Positions 1 through 8,120 are shown, numbered from the stretch's first letter. The stretch is 64,000 bases of DNA from Thalassotalea eurytherma (GCF_030161415.1 NZ_BSSU01000003.1:124001-188000); one strand, 5' to 3'. Notes: a model not told the origin generated them from the letters alone. A program made the numbers and translations.

Positions 1-1
1 C

Positions 2-265
2 ACCCGACAAGATCATAATAATCAGCCGCTAGGCGGATGGTTAGAAAAAGAGAAAATGACACGACAAGAAGCGCTTGTAAGCTTCACGATTGATGCTGCC
101 TATGCTGGTCATCAAGAACATCAAATTGGCTCGATAGAAGTTGGCAAAATGGCTGACTTCATCTTAGTTGATAAAGATTTCTTTAAGGCAGATGAAACAA
201 CGCTATGGCAAACGAATGTCAGCAAAACATGGGTAGGCGGGAATTTAGTGCATTCACAAGAATAA
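2..265 (+). CDS. Amidohydrolase family protein, C-terminal fragment
   Basis: The frame is already open at the left edge, so only about the last 87 residues are seen. The segment with GSIEVGKMADFILVDKD is the classic closing part of metal-dependent amidohydrolases of the YtcJ type (amidohydrolase family 3), where the chain returns to the small beta-sandwich after the TIM barrel. Metal ligands lie outside the window, so substrate cannot be inferred. It does not look like ACMS decarboxylase, which belongs to amidohydrolase family 2 and lacks this ending. A hairpin terminator follows. The family call is good; the specific function is unknown. Confidence 0.8.
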   Translation, partial: TRQDHNNQPLGGWLEKEKMTRQEALVSFTIDAAYAGHQEHQIGSIEVGKMADFILVDKDFFKADETTLWQTNVSKTWVGGNLVHSQE

Positions 266-313
266 CGAATCAAACGCGCCCTTTTGAACTCAGGGTAAAA
301 TGCCCCTATTAAG

Positions 314-341
314 AAAAAAGCACCTTGAAGGTGCTTTTTTT
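314..341. terminator. Bidirectional hairpin terminator
   Basis: A-rich and T-rich arms surround a GCACCTT/AAGGTGC stem with a very short loop. It sits between two convergent genes (the amidohydrolase on plus and the diguanylate cyclase on minus), and its arms give a U-tract in either direction. Confidence 0.85.
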
Positions 342-1299
342 ATGACTGAAAAACGCTGACTTGATTTCGCCCGTTTTCTTTTGATTTATACAATGCGTTG
401 TCAGCAGCCTCTATCCAAGACTCATATGTCTTCATATCGGCTGTCACTTCAGCAACCCCTACACTAATTGTATAGTTAATGGTATGGCCTTTATATTCAA
501 CGACATTATCAGCGATTCGCTTTCTTAAACGCTCAGCAAAAATTAACGCGTTATCTAACGGCGTATCAACCAATAATATCGCAAACTCTTCACCGCCATA
601 ACGACCCGTAATATCCGTTTCTCGTACTTCTTTGATAACGTTATCTGATAAATCACGAATAACCTCGTCGCCTACCACGTGCCCATAGGTATCATTAACC
701 TTTTTAAAGTGATCAATGTCGAGCATAACCAAACAGCTTGTATGTTCACTGCGTATCCATCGCTTATATTCTAACTGGAAACAACGCTCCCAGTGACTGC
801 GATTAAACAAGTTGGTTAAACCGTCGATTTGACTAATACGAGCAAGCTTTTCATTTAATTGCTCTAACGACAGCTTATTCATAGCAGTATCAGTCACATC
901 GTAAACCAATACACATAAATGAGTAACTTCACCGGAAGCTGATAACAACGGAATAAACGTTGTATTTTGATACATGAAATCCGCCGAACCAGTAATTGGG
1001 CGGTAGTTTTGAAACTTAAATAAGTAAGGTCGTTGCTCCCAAATCGTAAACGCTTTATTTTTTAATAAAAAAACCGCTTCAGCTTTACGAGTGAACCACT
1101 GCTCATCAATATCACTAAACAAGCTAAATAAATTTTTATTTTTTACTTGTCGAGGCAGTAATCCAGAATGATGCTCCATAAAGCCATTCCAAATTTGTAC
1201 ATTGTAATCTCGATCTAAGACCACCAAACCAACATCAATGGTATGGAGCATTTCCATCAACCAATGAATTTCATTTATTTGCTCAGTTTCTAATGACAT
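340..1299 (-). CDS. PAS-GGDEF diguanylate cyclase
   Basis: Predicted to make cyclic di-GMP from two GTP. An N-terminal PAS-like domain (about residues 10-150, with the typical opening VDVGLVVLDRDYNVQIWNG-type pattern) is followed by a GGDEF domain whose signature is GGEEF, preceded five residues upstream by RETD, a product-inhibition I-site. No membrane segment is visible, so it should be cytoplasmic. The longest frame begins with TTG at 1311; the ATG at 1299 is preferred because GGA lies seven bases upstream. It follows the response regulator-CheC gene on the same strand with a 35-base gap, so the pair probably forms one operon and one signalling unit. Domain call is very secure; the input signal is unknown. 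Confidence 0.93.
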   Translation of the reverse strand: MSLETEQINEIHWLMEMLHTIDVGLVVLDRDYNVQIWNGFMEHHSGLLPRQVKNKNLFSLFSDIDEQWFTRKAEAVFLLKNKAFTIWEQRPYLFKFQNYRPITGSADFMYQNTTFIPLLSASGEVTHLCVLVYDVTDTAMNKLSLEQLNEKLARISQIDGLTNLFNRSHWERCFQLEYKRWIRSEHTSCLVMLDIDHFKKVNDTYGHVVGDEVIRDLSDNVIKEVRETDITGRYGGEEFAILLVDTPLDNALIFAERLRKRIADNVVEYKGHTINYTISVGVAEVTADMKTYESWIEAADNALYKSKENGRNQVSVFQS

Positions 1300-1334
1300 A
1301 TTATTTTCCAATACTTTACGTTAGCGCTTGGGCA

Positions 1335-2390
1335 TTAATCTTCTATTAAATAAGCAAGTTTATTATTTAACGTGACCATAGATTCTTCGGTGAAGAGCAA
1401 TAGCAAATCACATTTGATTGGGTAATTTTCAATTCCATAGCTGATTTCTATGGCAAGCGTGCGTTGCCAACGATCGGAGTTCGATGCAATTAAATCAGAA
1501 ATTTTACGGTGTTGCCCTAGCACGACCGGGTGACCTTGAATAAAGGATAAATCGAGTTGTTCTGAGAAGCCTTTTAAACAAGCACCAATCAATACATTGG
1601 CCATATCCATCAATAACTCTAGCTCAGCATCTTCATCGATATCAGCGTCGTACTTCATTAATCGTGCAATATCTGTAAAACTAGAATCATTTAAAATCAG
1701 TAGTGCTTCACCAGAGATACCCGCACTTATAAAGCCTTGGCAAATACCTGAGGTACTTTCTTCTCGCTCAACGGCGGAGAGCGCCATGCTTAATTCGCTC
1801 ACTTCAATCAGGTTTACGTTAGGAATGGGTAACTCAACAAACACATTGAGTAACCGAGCTAATAAATCACCCGCTCGACCCATCGCAACATTTGCTATTT
1901 CTTGATAACAATCGCGGTGCTCTTGTGCCAAAACAATTTCTTTTGACGCTTCAACTACTTCAGACTCTTGAACAACCGGTTGAGCGATAACAGGTACTGG
2001 TTTTTCCACGACTTCTTCTACTTGAGAATAAATGCCGTAGTCAGCTAATAATTTCGTTAGGATTTTTCTATTGACGGGTTTTTGGATAAAGTCTAATGCG
2101 CCAAGCTGTTTGACCCGTTGGTGAGCTTCAGGTTGGATATCACCAGAAATGACTACCGTTAATGTTGGTAAGTCTTCTTTAACAATGGCTTCAAGTACTT
2201 CATAGCCGTCCATCACTGGCATATTCAAATCCAATAAAAGCACATCACCCTTGCCTTCTTTAATTGCAGTGACAGCTTCTTGTCCATTTGTTACAAAGCT
2301 TATGTTAACCTCCCAACCGTCAGGCAAACTTCTGGCTACCTGTTTGCGAGCCATATTTGAATCATCACAAATTAATAATTGAGTTGTCAT
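1335..2390 (-). CDS. Response regulator with CheC/CheX-like phosphatase domain
   Basis: A receiver domain at residues 1-120 shows the acidic pair in LLICDDS, the phosphoacceptor Asp in VLLLDLNMP and the conserved Lys in FIQKPVN. After a linker rich in V, E and P comes a CheC-like region with an E-x(2)-N-type patch in ELELLMDMANVLIG, the arrangement used by CheC/CheX CheY-phosphate phosphatases. The first possible start is a TTG at 2447; the ATG at 2390 with GGAAG upstream starts directly at the receiver fold and is preferred, giving 351 residues. It is upstream of the diguanylate cyclase, which suggests phospho-signalling feeding c-di-GMP synthesis. No histidine kinase is adjacent. Whether the CheC part is catalytic is inference. 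Confidence 0.85.
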   Translation of the reverse strand: MTTQLLICDDSNMARKQVARSLPDGWEVNISFVTNGQEAVTAIKEGKGDVLLLDLNMPVMDGYEVLEAIVKEDLPTLTVVISGDIQPEAHQRVKQLGALDFIQKPVNRKILTKLLADYGIYSQVEEVVEKPVPVIAQPVVQESEVVEASKEIVLAQEHRDCYQEIANVAMGRAGDLLARLLNVFVELPIPNVNLIEVSELSMALSAVEREESTSGICQGFISAGISGEALLILNDSSFTDIARLMKYDADIDEDAELELLMDMANVLIGACLKGFSEQLDLSFIQGHPVVLGQHRKISDLIASNSDRWQRTLAIEISYGIENYPIKCDLLLLFTEESMVTLNNKLAYLIED

Positions 2391-2546
2391 TTTACTAGCT
2401 TCCAAATGGACAAATTTATTACAATAATCATAACATAAGTTGAACAAGGTAAAATTAAAAAAACCTTTAAAAATAGCTTGTTAAATTTAACACTCGCAAA
2501 TTAACAAACTATTATCAACAGACCAACAACCAATTGAGAGTATTTA

Positions 2547-3209
2547 ATGAAATTTTTAACTCAAGCTGTTTTATTTACCCTGTTAAGTGTAGGTGTTCAC
2601 CCTTTCAGCTTAGCACAATCACAATCGACGCTAACTGAAACAACCGATCTTGTGAAAGCCGGCACCAAATTTGTTACGTTATTAGGAAACCAAGTCAATG
2701 TTGGTGACAAAGCGCCTAACTTTAAAGTGGTTAACGACAGTTTTGCGCCAGTTGAATTAGCAACTTACAGCAAAAAAACCTTACTGATATCCGTAGTGCC
2801 AAGTTTAGATACTGGCGTATGTTCTATTCAAACCAAACGCTTTAATGAAGAAGTAGCAAATTTACCTGACGATATCGTGATGTTAACGATCAGCAATGAC
2901 TTACCGTTTGCTCAAAAACGTTTCTGTAAAGCTGAAAACATTGACAAAGTTAAAGTACTGTCAGACGCTGTATGGCGTGACTTTGGCCAGAAATATGGTT
3001 TATTAATTAAAGACATGGGGCTTTTAACCCGTGCGATTTTTATCATCGAGCCTAACGGCACTATTGCTTACAAAGAGCTGGTTGAAAACATTTCTAATCA
3101 CCCTGACTACGATATGGCACTTTCAACGTTAAAAGCGCTATCTACGCCAGTCAGTCAAGAGCAAAAACCTGCAATACCAGCTACCTTAGCTGAAACCACA
3201 GGCGAGTAA
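2547..3209 (+). CDS. tpx: Thiol peroxidase (Tpx) with N-terminal export signal
   Basis: Atypical 2-Cys peroxiredoxin that reduces hydroperoxides with electrons normally from thioredoxin. The motif PSLDTGVCSIQTKRFN carries the peroxidatic Cys (near residue 92) and FCKAENIDKV the resolving Cys (near 127). At 220 residues it is longer than the usual ~168: there is a hydrophobic N-terminus (about residues 1-23, ending near LAQ) that looks like a Sec signal, and a Pro/Ala/Thr-rich tail of about 20 residues. The protein is therefore probably periplasmic. ATG 2547 follows GAGAG. It is divergent from the response regulator operon and closed by a terminator. Family very secure; location is inferred from the leader. 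Confidence 0.92.
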   Translation: MKFLTQAVLFTLLSVGVHPFSLAQSQSTLTETTDLVKAGTKFVTLLGNQVNVGDKAPNFKVVNDSFAPVELATYSKKTLLISVVPSLDTGVCSIQTKRFNEEVANLPDDIVMLTISNDLPFAQKRFCKAENIDKVKVLSDAVWRDFGQKYGLLIKDMGLLTRAIFIIEPNGTIAYKELVENISNHPDYDMALSTLKALSTPVSQEQKPAIPATLAETTGE

Positions 3210-3216
3210 CTCTGAC

Positions 3217-3255
3217 AAAAGATAGAGCAATCTATTGATCTATCTTTTCCTTATT
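3217..3255 (+). terminator. Terminator after tpx
   Basis: Perfect inverted arms AAAAGATAGA and TCTATCTTTT enclose a 12-base loop, and are followed by a T-rich stretch just after the tpx stop. Confidence 0.7.
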
Positions 3256-3299
3256 TTTCAATAAAATAGAAAATAATTAGATTTATTTTGATTTTTCCT

Positions 3300-3328
3300 C
3301 TTGAAACCATCTTACCCTATTCCCATAT
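3300..3328 (+). promoter_or_regulatory. Sigma32 (RpoH) type heat-shock promoter
   Basis: CTTGAAA at 3300-3306, a 14-base spacer, then TCCCATAT at 3321-3328. The E. coli RpoH consensus is CTTGAAA, 11-16 bases, CCCCATNT, so 14 of 15 defined positions match or are allowed. It lies about 140 bases upstream of the small heat-shock gene, the gene class expected to be controlled by RpoH. Confidence 0.8.
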
Positions 3329-3402
3329 CTTAATTGTAGTCGCCGTAATGGGACACAAATTAACCGCCTGTTCATAATGAAAGGCACATTGTCGACGTTA
3401 CC

Positions 3403-3463
3403 CTTAACACGCTGTTAAGCGCGTAATTCGATGTTTTACATATTGCTAAATAAATAGGATATG
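3403..3463 (+). promoter_or_regulatory. ROSE-type RNA thermometer in the hsp20 leader
   Basis: Two hairpins occupy the end of the leader. The first is a perfect CTTAACA/TGTTAAG stem (3403-3419) with a three-base loop. The second pairs 3439-3447 with 3456-3463 and contains UUGCU opposite the Shine-Dalgarno AGGA with one unpaired G, the hallmark of ROSE elements in front of small heat-shock genes. The Shine-Dalgarno and the out-of-use ATG at 3461 are buried in the stem, which should melt on heating. The pairing is read directly from the sequence; temperature control is by analogy with ibpA. Confidence 0.75.
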
Positions 3464-3466
3464 ACT

Positions 3467-3913
3467 ATGCGTACAAATACAGATTTCAGCCCTTTATACC
3501 GTTCATTCATTGGTTTTGATCACTTAGCTGGTTTAATAGACAAAGCTTCTCGTCAAGACAAACAATCTTCTTACCCTCCCTACAATATTGAACTGATCGC
3601 TGAAGACAAATACAGAATTACAATGGCAATTGCCGGTTTTGTAGAAGCTGAATTAGATATTGAATCTAAGCAAAACACGTTAATTGTTACTGGCACGAAA
3701 ACTCCTGCAGAATCTAAAACGGAACGCACCTTTTTACATCAAGGTATCGCAGAGCGTAACTTCGAACGTAAATTTCAATTAGGTGATCATGTTAAAGTGA
3801 TAGGAGCACATTTAGAAAATGGCTTATTGCATATTGAATTAGAACGAGAAATCCCAGAAGCTTTAAAGCCAAGAAAAATTGTGATTAATGGTAGCAAACT
3901 TATCGAAAGTTAA
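3467..3913 (+). CDS. ibpA: Small heat-shock protein of the IbpA/Hsp20 family
   Basis: ATP-independent holdase that binds unfolding proteins and passes them to DnaK/ClpB. The protein opens MRTNTDFSPLYRSFIGFDHL, nearly the IbpA N-terminus, and carries an alpha-crystallin domain (about residues 35-130, with NIELIAEDKYRITMAIAGF and the L-x-I/V strand motif HIELEREIPE). Length of 148 residues is normal. The longest frame starts six bases earlier at 3461, but ATG 3467 has AGGA seven bases upstream and matches IbpA, so it is preferred. A sigma32-like promoter and a ROSE-type leader precede it and a perfect 20-base hairpin terminator follows. Only one copy is seen here. Confidence 0.95.
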   Translation: MRTNTDFSPLYRSFIGFDHLAGLIDKASRQDKQSSYPPYNIELIAEDKYRITMAIAGFVEAELDIESKQNTLIVTGTKTPAESKTERTFLHQGIAERNFERKFQLGDHVKVIGAHLENGLLHIELEREIPEALKPRKIVINGSKLIES

Positions 3914-3954
3914 TCGCGCTAAATTATCTCCCAACGTGTTATTTTGAATACTTT

Positions 3955-3980
3955 GCCCTGCTAATTAGCAGGGCTTTTTT
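3955..3980 (+). terminator. Terminator after hsp20
   Basis: A perfect palindrome GCCCTGCTAA/TTAGCAGGGC is followed by six T. It overlaps the stop codon of the convergent TPR gene, but only the plus direction has a T-tract. Confidence 0.88.
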
Positions 3981-4953
3981 CGTAAACGACACGCATTAAA
4001 TCATCGTATAAAACTTTACTTGAGCGTCCAATACCATTCGCATTAATCGTCGATAATACGTCTTTAGCATTAACAAAATTTCCGATTGCTATGTAGCACT
4101 CCGTCATACGTAGCTTAGCTTTAGTATTCGTATGCTTATCTAGCGATTGTCGAGCGGAATTAACTGCATATTGAAAATTTTTGATCGCTTCAAAATATTG
4201 TTCATTCGCTTTATAAGTCGCTGCCAAATTACTATAAGCAACGCCAATTTGCTGCGTATTGCCAACGTGAATTGCAGCTTCTAACGATTGCTGACGATAA
4301 ATGATGCTTTCATTTAACCTATCGAGTCTTGACGCTAAATGCCCTAAATTTGCATACATTTCACGCTTTAGCAAAGGATCAGGCGAATGCTGGTATTTCA
4401 ACTCTAAATCTAGTAACGATTTATAACCCTGTTCATATTCGCCCATCACTAAGAGTGCATTTGCCATCATGACAATCAGCATTGGGTTGCCATTAAAGTG
4501 AGTAATATCGCTCAACAAAGAGACTGCATAGTCGAGCTCACGATTAGCCGCTTCTTTATCACCTACCATCAACAACATTTTCGCTTTATGAATAGCGACA
4601 GATAATGAGAATGAATGAGGTAAGCCATTATAATTTTGCCAAGGCTCTAGGGTAGCAATCAGATCATCAAAGCGTTCAAGTTCAAATAGACTTGAATGTC
4701 TTAACATTTCTAATTGAAACCATTCAAAACTTTTCTCTTTTAGTGCTGGTTGTCGTTTATCGATTTCAGTTAAGCACTTTAATTGAGACAGCAAACAAAC
4801 CTCTTGAATATTTTCTGAGGTTTGCGCAAATACCTTCTCTGCTGCACAAAGGCCCGTGAGCACTGAGGCATAAATCAATGGATATAGGAACGGCTTCACT
4901 TTATTAACATCGCTCAATAAATTGCAAAATAGACAATTGAACTGATTCACCAT
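3961..4953 (-). CDS. Tetratricopeptide repeat protein, probably exported
   Basis: The body (about residues 90-320) is a run of helical hairpins with TPR spacing; clear units include the ones around GYKSLLDLELKYQ, MYANLGHLASRLDRLNESI and GVAYSNLAATYKANEQYFEAI. A hydrophobic segment near residues 18-44 ending at FAQ looks like a signal peptide, placing the protein in the periplasm or on the membrane. The start is uncertain: ATG 4953 overlaps the upstream hydrolase gene by 50 bases and gives a long pre-signal stretch, while TTG 4917 would give a more normal signal peptide. TPR domains mediate protein contacts; the partner is unknown. Probably translated with the hydrolase as an operon. Confidence 0.75.
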   Translation of the reverse strand: MVNQFNCLFCNLLSDVNKVKPFLYPLIYASVLTGLCAAEKVFAQTSENIQEVCLLSQLKCLTEIDKRQPALKEKSFEWFQLEMLRHSSLFELERFDDLIATLEPWQNYNGLPHSFSLSVAIHKAKMLLMVGDKEAANRELDYAVSLLSDITHFNGNPMLIVMMANALLVMGEYEQGYKSLLDLELKYQHSPDPLLKREMYANLGHLASRLDRLNESIIYRQQSLEAAIHVGNTQQIGVAYSNLAATYKANEQYFEAIKNFQYAVNSARQSLDKHTNTKAKLRMTECYIAIGNFVNAKDVLSTINANGIGRSSKVLYDDLMRVVYEKSPAN

Positions 4954-5689
4954 GGCTTACTGGCGCCATGTGACCAGCGTCAAAAGAAACTAGTTTAACA
5001 TCTGCTAAGGCTTGTGAAAGTAATTTAATAATCTCATGAGCCAAATGCGTACTTTTTTCACCCTTCATCAGTAACACAGGCGCTTGAATTTGGCTTACCT
5101 CTTTAAGCGCATAGTGTTCTGCCATTAATGCCTGAAAATCTAAATTAACTTTGGGCATATCAGCTGCCATTAATGTTTGCATCTTTTCAGGTAAGCCAAC
5201 AAAGAACCCTGGGGTATTCCAATAGTTAGTAAATCCTTCTGCCGCTTGATAAGGCTCTTTTTTCAAAACATTTGTTGAAAATGTTACCGCCTCTTGATGC
5301 TCAAGACTGTCTTTGTCAAAAAGATGAAATGCCACTGGCTCAAACAAGCTCAATGACAAAACAGAACTTGGTTTTTGAACGGCTAGCTTTAATGCCAATG
5401 CGCCACCAAAGGAATGCCCAACTAGGTGATAAGCGCTTATGTCGTAGTAAGATAGTACGTCAAGCACTCGTTCTACTTCGTGATCAAAACAATACGTTTT
5501 TTCATCTGTAACCTTGGGTGCGTCACCGTACCCCATCAAATCGACATTGATAATGCGATATTGATGTTGCATTTTTGATTGCAAAAACCACCATTGTTTT
5601 GACGAGCTAAGCGAACTATGAAACAACACGATAACTGGTTGCTGGCTCGCAAAATCACCACTAAGTTGAATACCTGGAAAACTAACCAT
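4904..5689 (-). CDS. Alpha/beta-fold hydrolase
   Basis: Standard alpha/beta hydrolase of 261 residues. The nucleophile elbow is GHSFGG, the oxyanion-loop region is VVLFHSSLSSS, and the catalytic His is in DAGHMAPVSHGE; the acid is probably in the LMKGEKSTH stretch, where the usual Asp is not obvious. No signal peptide, so cytoplasmic. It starts at ATG 5689 and is divergent from the kynurenine cluster across about 180 bases; its end overlaps the TPR gene. Divergent placement makes a role in aromatic catabolism (for example as a formamidase or ring-product hydrolase) possible, but no motif proves it. Substrate unknown. Confidence 0.85.
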   Translation of the reverse strand: MVSFPGIQLSGDFASQQPVIVLFHSSLSSSKQWWFLQSKMQHQYRIINVDLMGYGDAPKVTDEKTYCFDHEVERVLDVLSYYDISAYHLVGHSFGGALALKLAVQKPSSVLSLSLFEPVAFHLFDKDSLEHQEAVTFSTNVLKKEPYQAAEGFTNYWNTPGFFVGLPEKMQTLMAADMPKVNLDFQALMAEHYALKEVSQIQAPVLLMKGEKSTHLAHEIIKLLSQALADVKLVSFDAGHMAPVSHGESVQLSILQFIERC

Positions 5690-5726
5690 AATGCTAATAC
5701 TTAAAATGAATACCCCTTCAATGTAC

Positions 5727-5746
5727 TGTCAAACTAGACAATGTCA
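5727..5746. promoter_or_regulatory. Possible operator, TGTC-N6-GACA followed by ATGTCA
   Basis: A short dyad TGTC-N6-GACA with a further TGTCA just after it lies between the divergent hydrolase and kynurenine cluster; a TGACA also occurs downstream near 5808. This could bind a regulator of either direction. The elements are short and chance is not excluded. Confidence 0.25.
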
Positions 5747-5867
5747 AAAATAATTAGCTCGATTTAGAACATTCAGGAGATTTTGAATAGATAACAAACA
5801 AAGTGCTGACATTTTTTATACAGCTGTGTTAAAAAATACTAGAGATAATAATTATAAAAGAATAAAA

Positions 5868-6656
5868 ATGAATTTAGATATGACACAACAAAACGCACTG
5901 GTATGTGGTGCGAGTCAAGGTATTGGTAAAGCGTGTGCTACCGCACTAGCTAAACAAGGTGCCAATGTCACATTATTTGCAAGAAATAAAGCGACACTTG
6001 AGGAAGTCAAAAGCTCACTGGACACCTCATTAGGACAACAACATCATGTGCTAATCGCTGATTTTAGTGATCCTGCTCAAGTAGAAAGCGCGCTGTCTAA
6101 TCACCTAGAAAAAATCCAACACATTGATATTGTGATCAATAATACCGGTGGCCCTGCGCCAGGTTTAGCATCGCAAAGTGAAAGTGCCCAATTTATTAAC
6201 GCCTTTGAGCAGCACTTGGTAAACAACCAAAATATCGCACAACTTGTGCTGCCAAAAATGAAAGCGCAAGGCTTTGGCCGTATTATTAATGTGATATCAA
6301 CCTCGGTTAAACAACCGATAAACGGCTTAGGTGTTTCTAACACCATCAGAGGCGCAGTTGCTAGCTGGGCGAAAACACTTGCCAATGAGCTTGGTCAATT
6401 TAACATTACTGTCAATAACGTATTACCGGGAGCAACCGCAACCGCAAGATTAAACGCTATTATTTCAGGTAAAGCGAGCAAACAAAATATTTCTATTGAG
6501 CAAGCTACCATTAACGAAAAGGCAACTATTCCAATGAATCGCTTCGCACAACCCGAAGAGTTTGCCGATGCAGTAACCTTTTTAGCATCAAAAAGTGCCA
6601 GTTATATCACGGGGATCAATTTGCCTGTTGATGGCGGCAGAACCAGCTGCTTGTAG
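5868..6656 (+). CDS. Atypical short-chain dehydrogenase/reductase in the kynurenine cluster
   Basis: A Rossmann SDR of 262 residues: GASQGIG cofactor loop near residue 16, NNTGG in place of NNAG, LPG after strand 6, and a normal C-terminal VDGG. The active site is altered: where SDRs have Y-x-x-x-K there is S-N-T-I-R (near residues 157-161), so both the catalytic Tyr and Lys are replaced, while the upstream Ser (ISTS) remains. Such Tyr/Lys-less SDRs form a recurring subfamily, so it is not simply decay. The longest frame opens with GTG 5826; ATG 5868 is preferred. It is the first gene of the catabolic operon, nine bases before the dehydrogenase. A reductase step on an aminomuconate-like intermediate is possible but unproven. 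Confidence 0.82.
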   Translation: MNLDMTQQNALVCGASQGIGKACATALAKQGANVTLFARNKATLEEVKSSLDTSLGQQHHVLIADFSDPAQVESALSNHLEKIQHIDIVINNTGGPAPGLASQSESAQFINAFEQHLVNNQNIAQLVLPKMKAQGFGRIINVISTSVKQPINGLGVSNTIRGAVASWAKTLANELGQFNITVNNVLPGATATARLNAIISGKASKQNISIEQATINEKATIPMNRFAQPEEFADAVTFLASKSASYITGINLPVDGGRTSCL

Positions 6657-6665
6657 AGGCTCACA

Positions 6666-8120
6666 ATGGACATTATTGATAACTTTATCGGGGGTGAATT
6701 AACGCCACCCGCTGATGGCGATTATCTTGAAAATATTTGCCCAGCAACAGGGCAAGTGTATGGAAAAATCCCCAACAGTAATGACGCTGATTTAGCAAAA
6801 GCAATATCTTCTGCACAAGAGGCTCAACAAACTTGGGCAAACACCCCATTAGAGCAACGAAGCGATATATTACTAAAAATAGCCCAACTCATCGAAGAGC
6901 ATATCGATGAGCTTGCACTTGCTGAATCGTTAGATAATGGCAAACCTATAAGCCTCGCCAAGCAAGTCGATATTCCTCGAGCGGCAAGTAATTTCAAGTT
7001 TTTTGCCAACGCAGCTACGCAATTTGCCAGTGAATCCCACGCCATGCCCGGAGACGCCATCAACTACACATTGCGCCAGCCTGTAGGCATTGTAGGCTGC
7101 ATTAGCCCTTGGAATTTGCCGTTGTATTTATTTACTTGGAAAATAGCACCTGCACTTGCCGCTGGTAACTGTGTCATTGCTAAACCGTCGGAAGTTACGC
7201 CTAAAACGGCAAGTATGCTCGCAAAACTATGTCTCGACGCTGGCTTACCAAAAGGCGTGTTATCGATATTACATGGCCAAGGTCAACAGATTGGCCGAAT
7301 GATTTGTAATCACCCTGAAATTAAGGCGGTGTCATTTACTGGCGGTACCCAAACAGGTGGACAAATTGCGACTGAATTAGCGCCTCGTTTTAAAAAATTA
7401 TCCCTTGAACTTGGTGGCAAAAATCCAGCGATTATTTTTTCAGATTGCGATTTTGAACACACGATAGAACAAGTATTTAGAGCCAGCTTTGCGAACCAAG
7501 GGCAAATTTGCCTTTGCGCATCACGCCTCTATATTCAGCGAGAAATATACGACAAGTTTAAAGAAGCCTTAGTAAAAAAAGCGAAACAACTCGTGCCAAG
7601 CGATCCGTTCAATGAATCAAGCAAAATGGGCGCAATTGTTTCAAAACAGCATCTTAGTAAAATCCTGCACTTTGTTGAACTGGCGAAAAACAGTAACGCT
7701 AATATTCTGTGTGGTGGTTATCAAATAACGTTAAAAGGTGAGTTGGAAAACGGGTTTTACATGGCTCCTACCATTATCGAAAACCTTGCCATCGACAACG
7801 CTTGTAACCAGCAAGAAATTTTTGGACCGGTTATTACATTAACACCGTTTGATGATGCCCAAGAAGCAATAACATTAGCCAATAACAGTGATTATGGTCT
7901 AGCAACCACGATATGGACGCAAGATATCAATAAAGCCCATCATGTTGCAGAACAAGTTAACACAGGAATTGTTTGGGTTAATTGCTGGCTGCACCGTGAT
8001 TTAAGAACACCTTTTGGCGGTATGAAGAACTCTGGTTTAGGGCGTGAAGGCGGTAATGAAGCAATGCGCTTCTTTACGGAAGCAAAAAACGTGTGTATAA
8101 AATACGCTAATACTGTTTAA
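6666..8120 (+). CDS. amnC: 2-aminomuconate-6-semialdehyde dehydrogenase (ALDH8-like)
   Basis: NAD-dependent aldehyde dehydrogenase, 484 residues, standard length. It shows the SPWNLPLYL Asn motif, AKPSEVTP, the FTGGTQTG cofactor loop, the general-base Glu in LELGGKNP (near residue 248) and the nucleophile in NQGQICLC (near 281). The NQGxICLCxSR and KKLSLELGGKNP wording resembles ALDH8A1 and bacterial AmnC/NbaE, which oxidise 2-aminomuconate semialdehyde to 2-aminomuconate. The neighbouring HaaO, RidA-type, KynU and KMO genes support this substrate. AGAGG precedes the start. ALDH call is certain; substrate assignment is by family pattern plus context. Confidence 0.9.
   Translation: MDIIDNFIGGELTPPADGDYLENICPATGQVYGKIPNSNDADLAKAISSAQEAQQTWANTPLEQRSDILLKIAQLIEEHIDELALAESLDNGKPISLAKQVDIPRAASNFKFFANAATQFASESHAMPGDAINYTLRQPVGIVGCISPWNLPLYLFTWKIAPALAAGNCVIAKPSEVTPKTASMLAKLCLDAGLPKGVLSILHGQGQQIGRMICNHPEIKAVSFTGGTQTGGQIATELAPRFKKLSLELGGKNPAIIFSDCDFEHTIEQVFRASFANQGQICLCASRLYIQREIYDKFKEALVKKAKQLVPSDPFNESSKMGAIVSKQHLSKILHFVELAKNSNANILCGGYQITLKGELENGFYMAPTIIENLAIDNACNQQEIFGPVITLTPFDDAQEAITLANNSDYGLATTIWTQDINKAHHVAEQVNTGIVWVNCWLHRDLRTPFGGMKNSGLGREGGNEAMRFFTEAKNVCIKYANTV

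Noticed and set aside
2-265. Left-edge amidohydrolase as the missing ACMS decarboxylase
   Set aside because: The ending is that of amidohydrolase family 3, and other genes lie between it and the kynurenine cluster.
6101-6385. Minus-strand frame inside the SDR gene
   Set aside because: Shadow of a plus-strand gene with strong family motifs; no ribosome-binding site or known domain.
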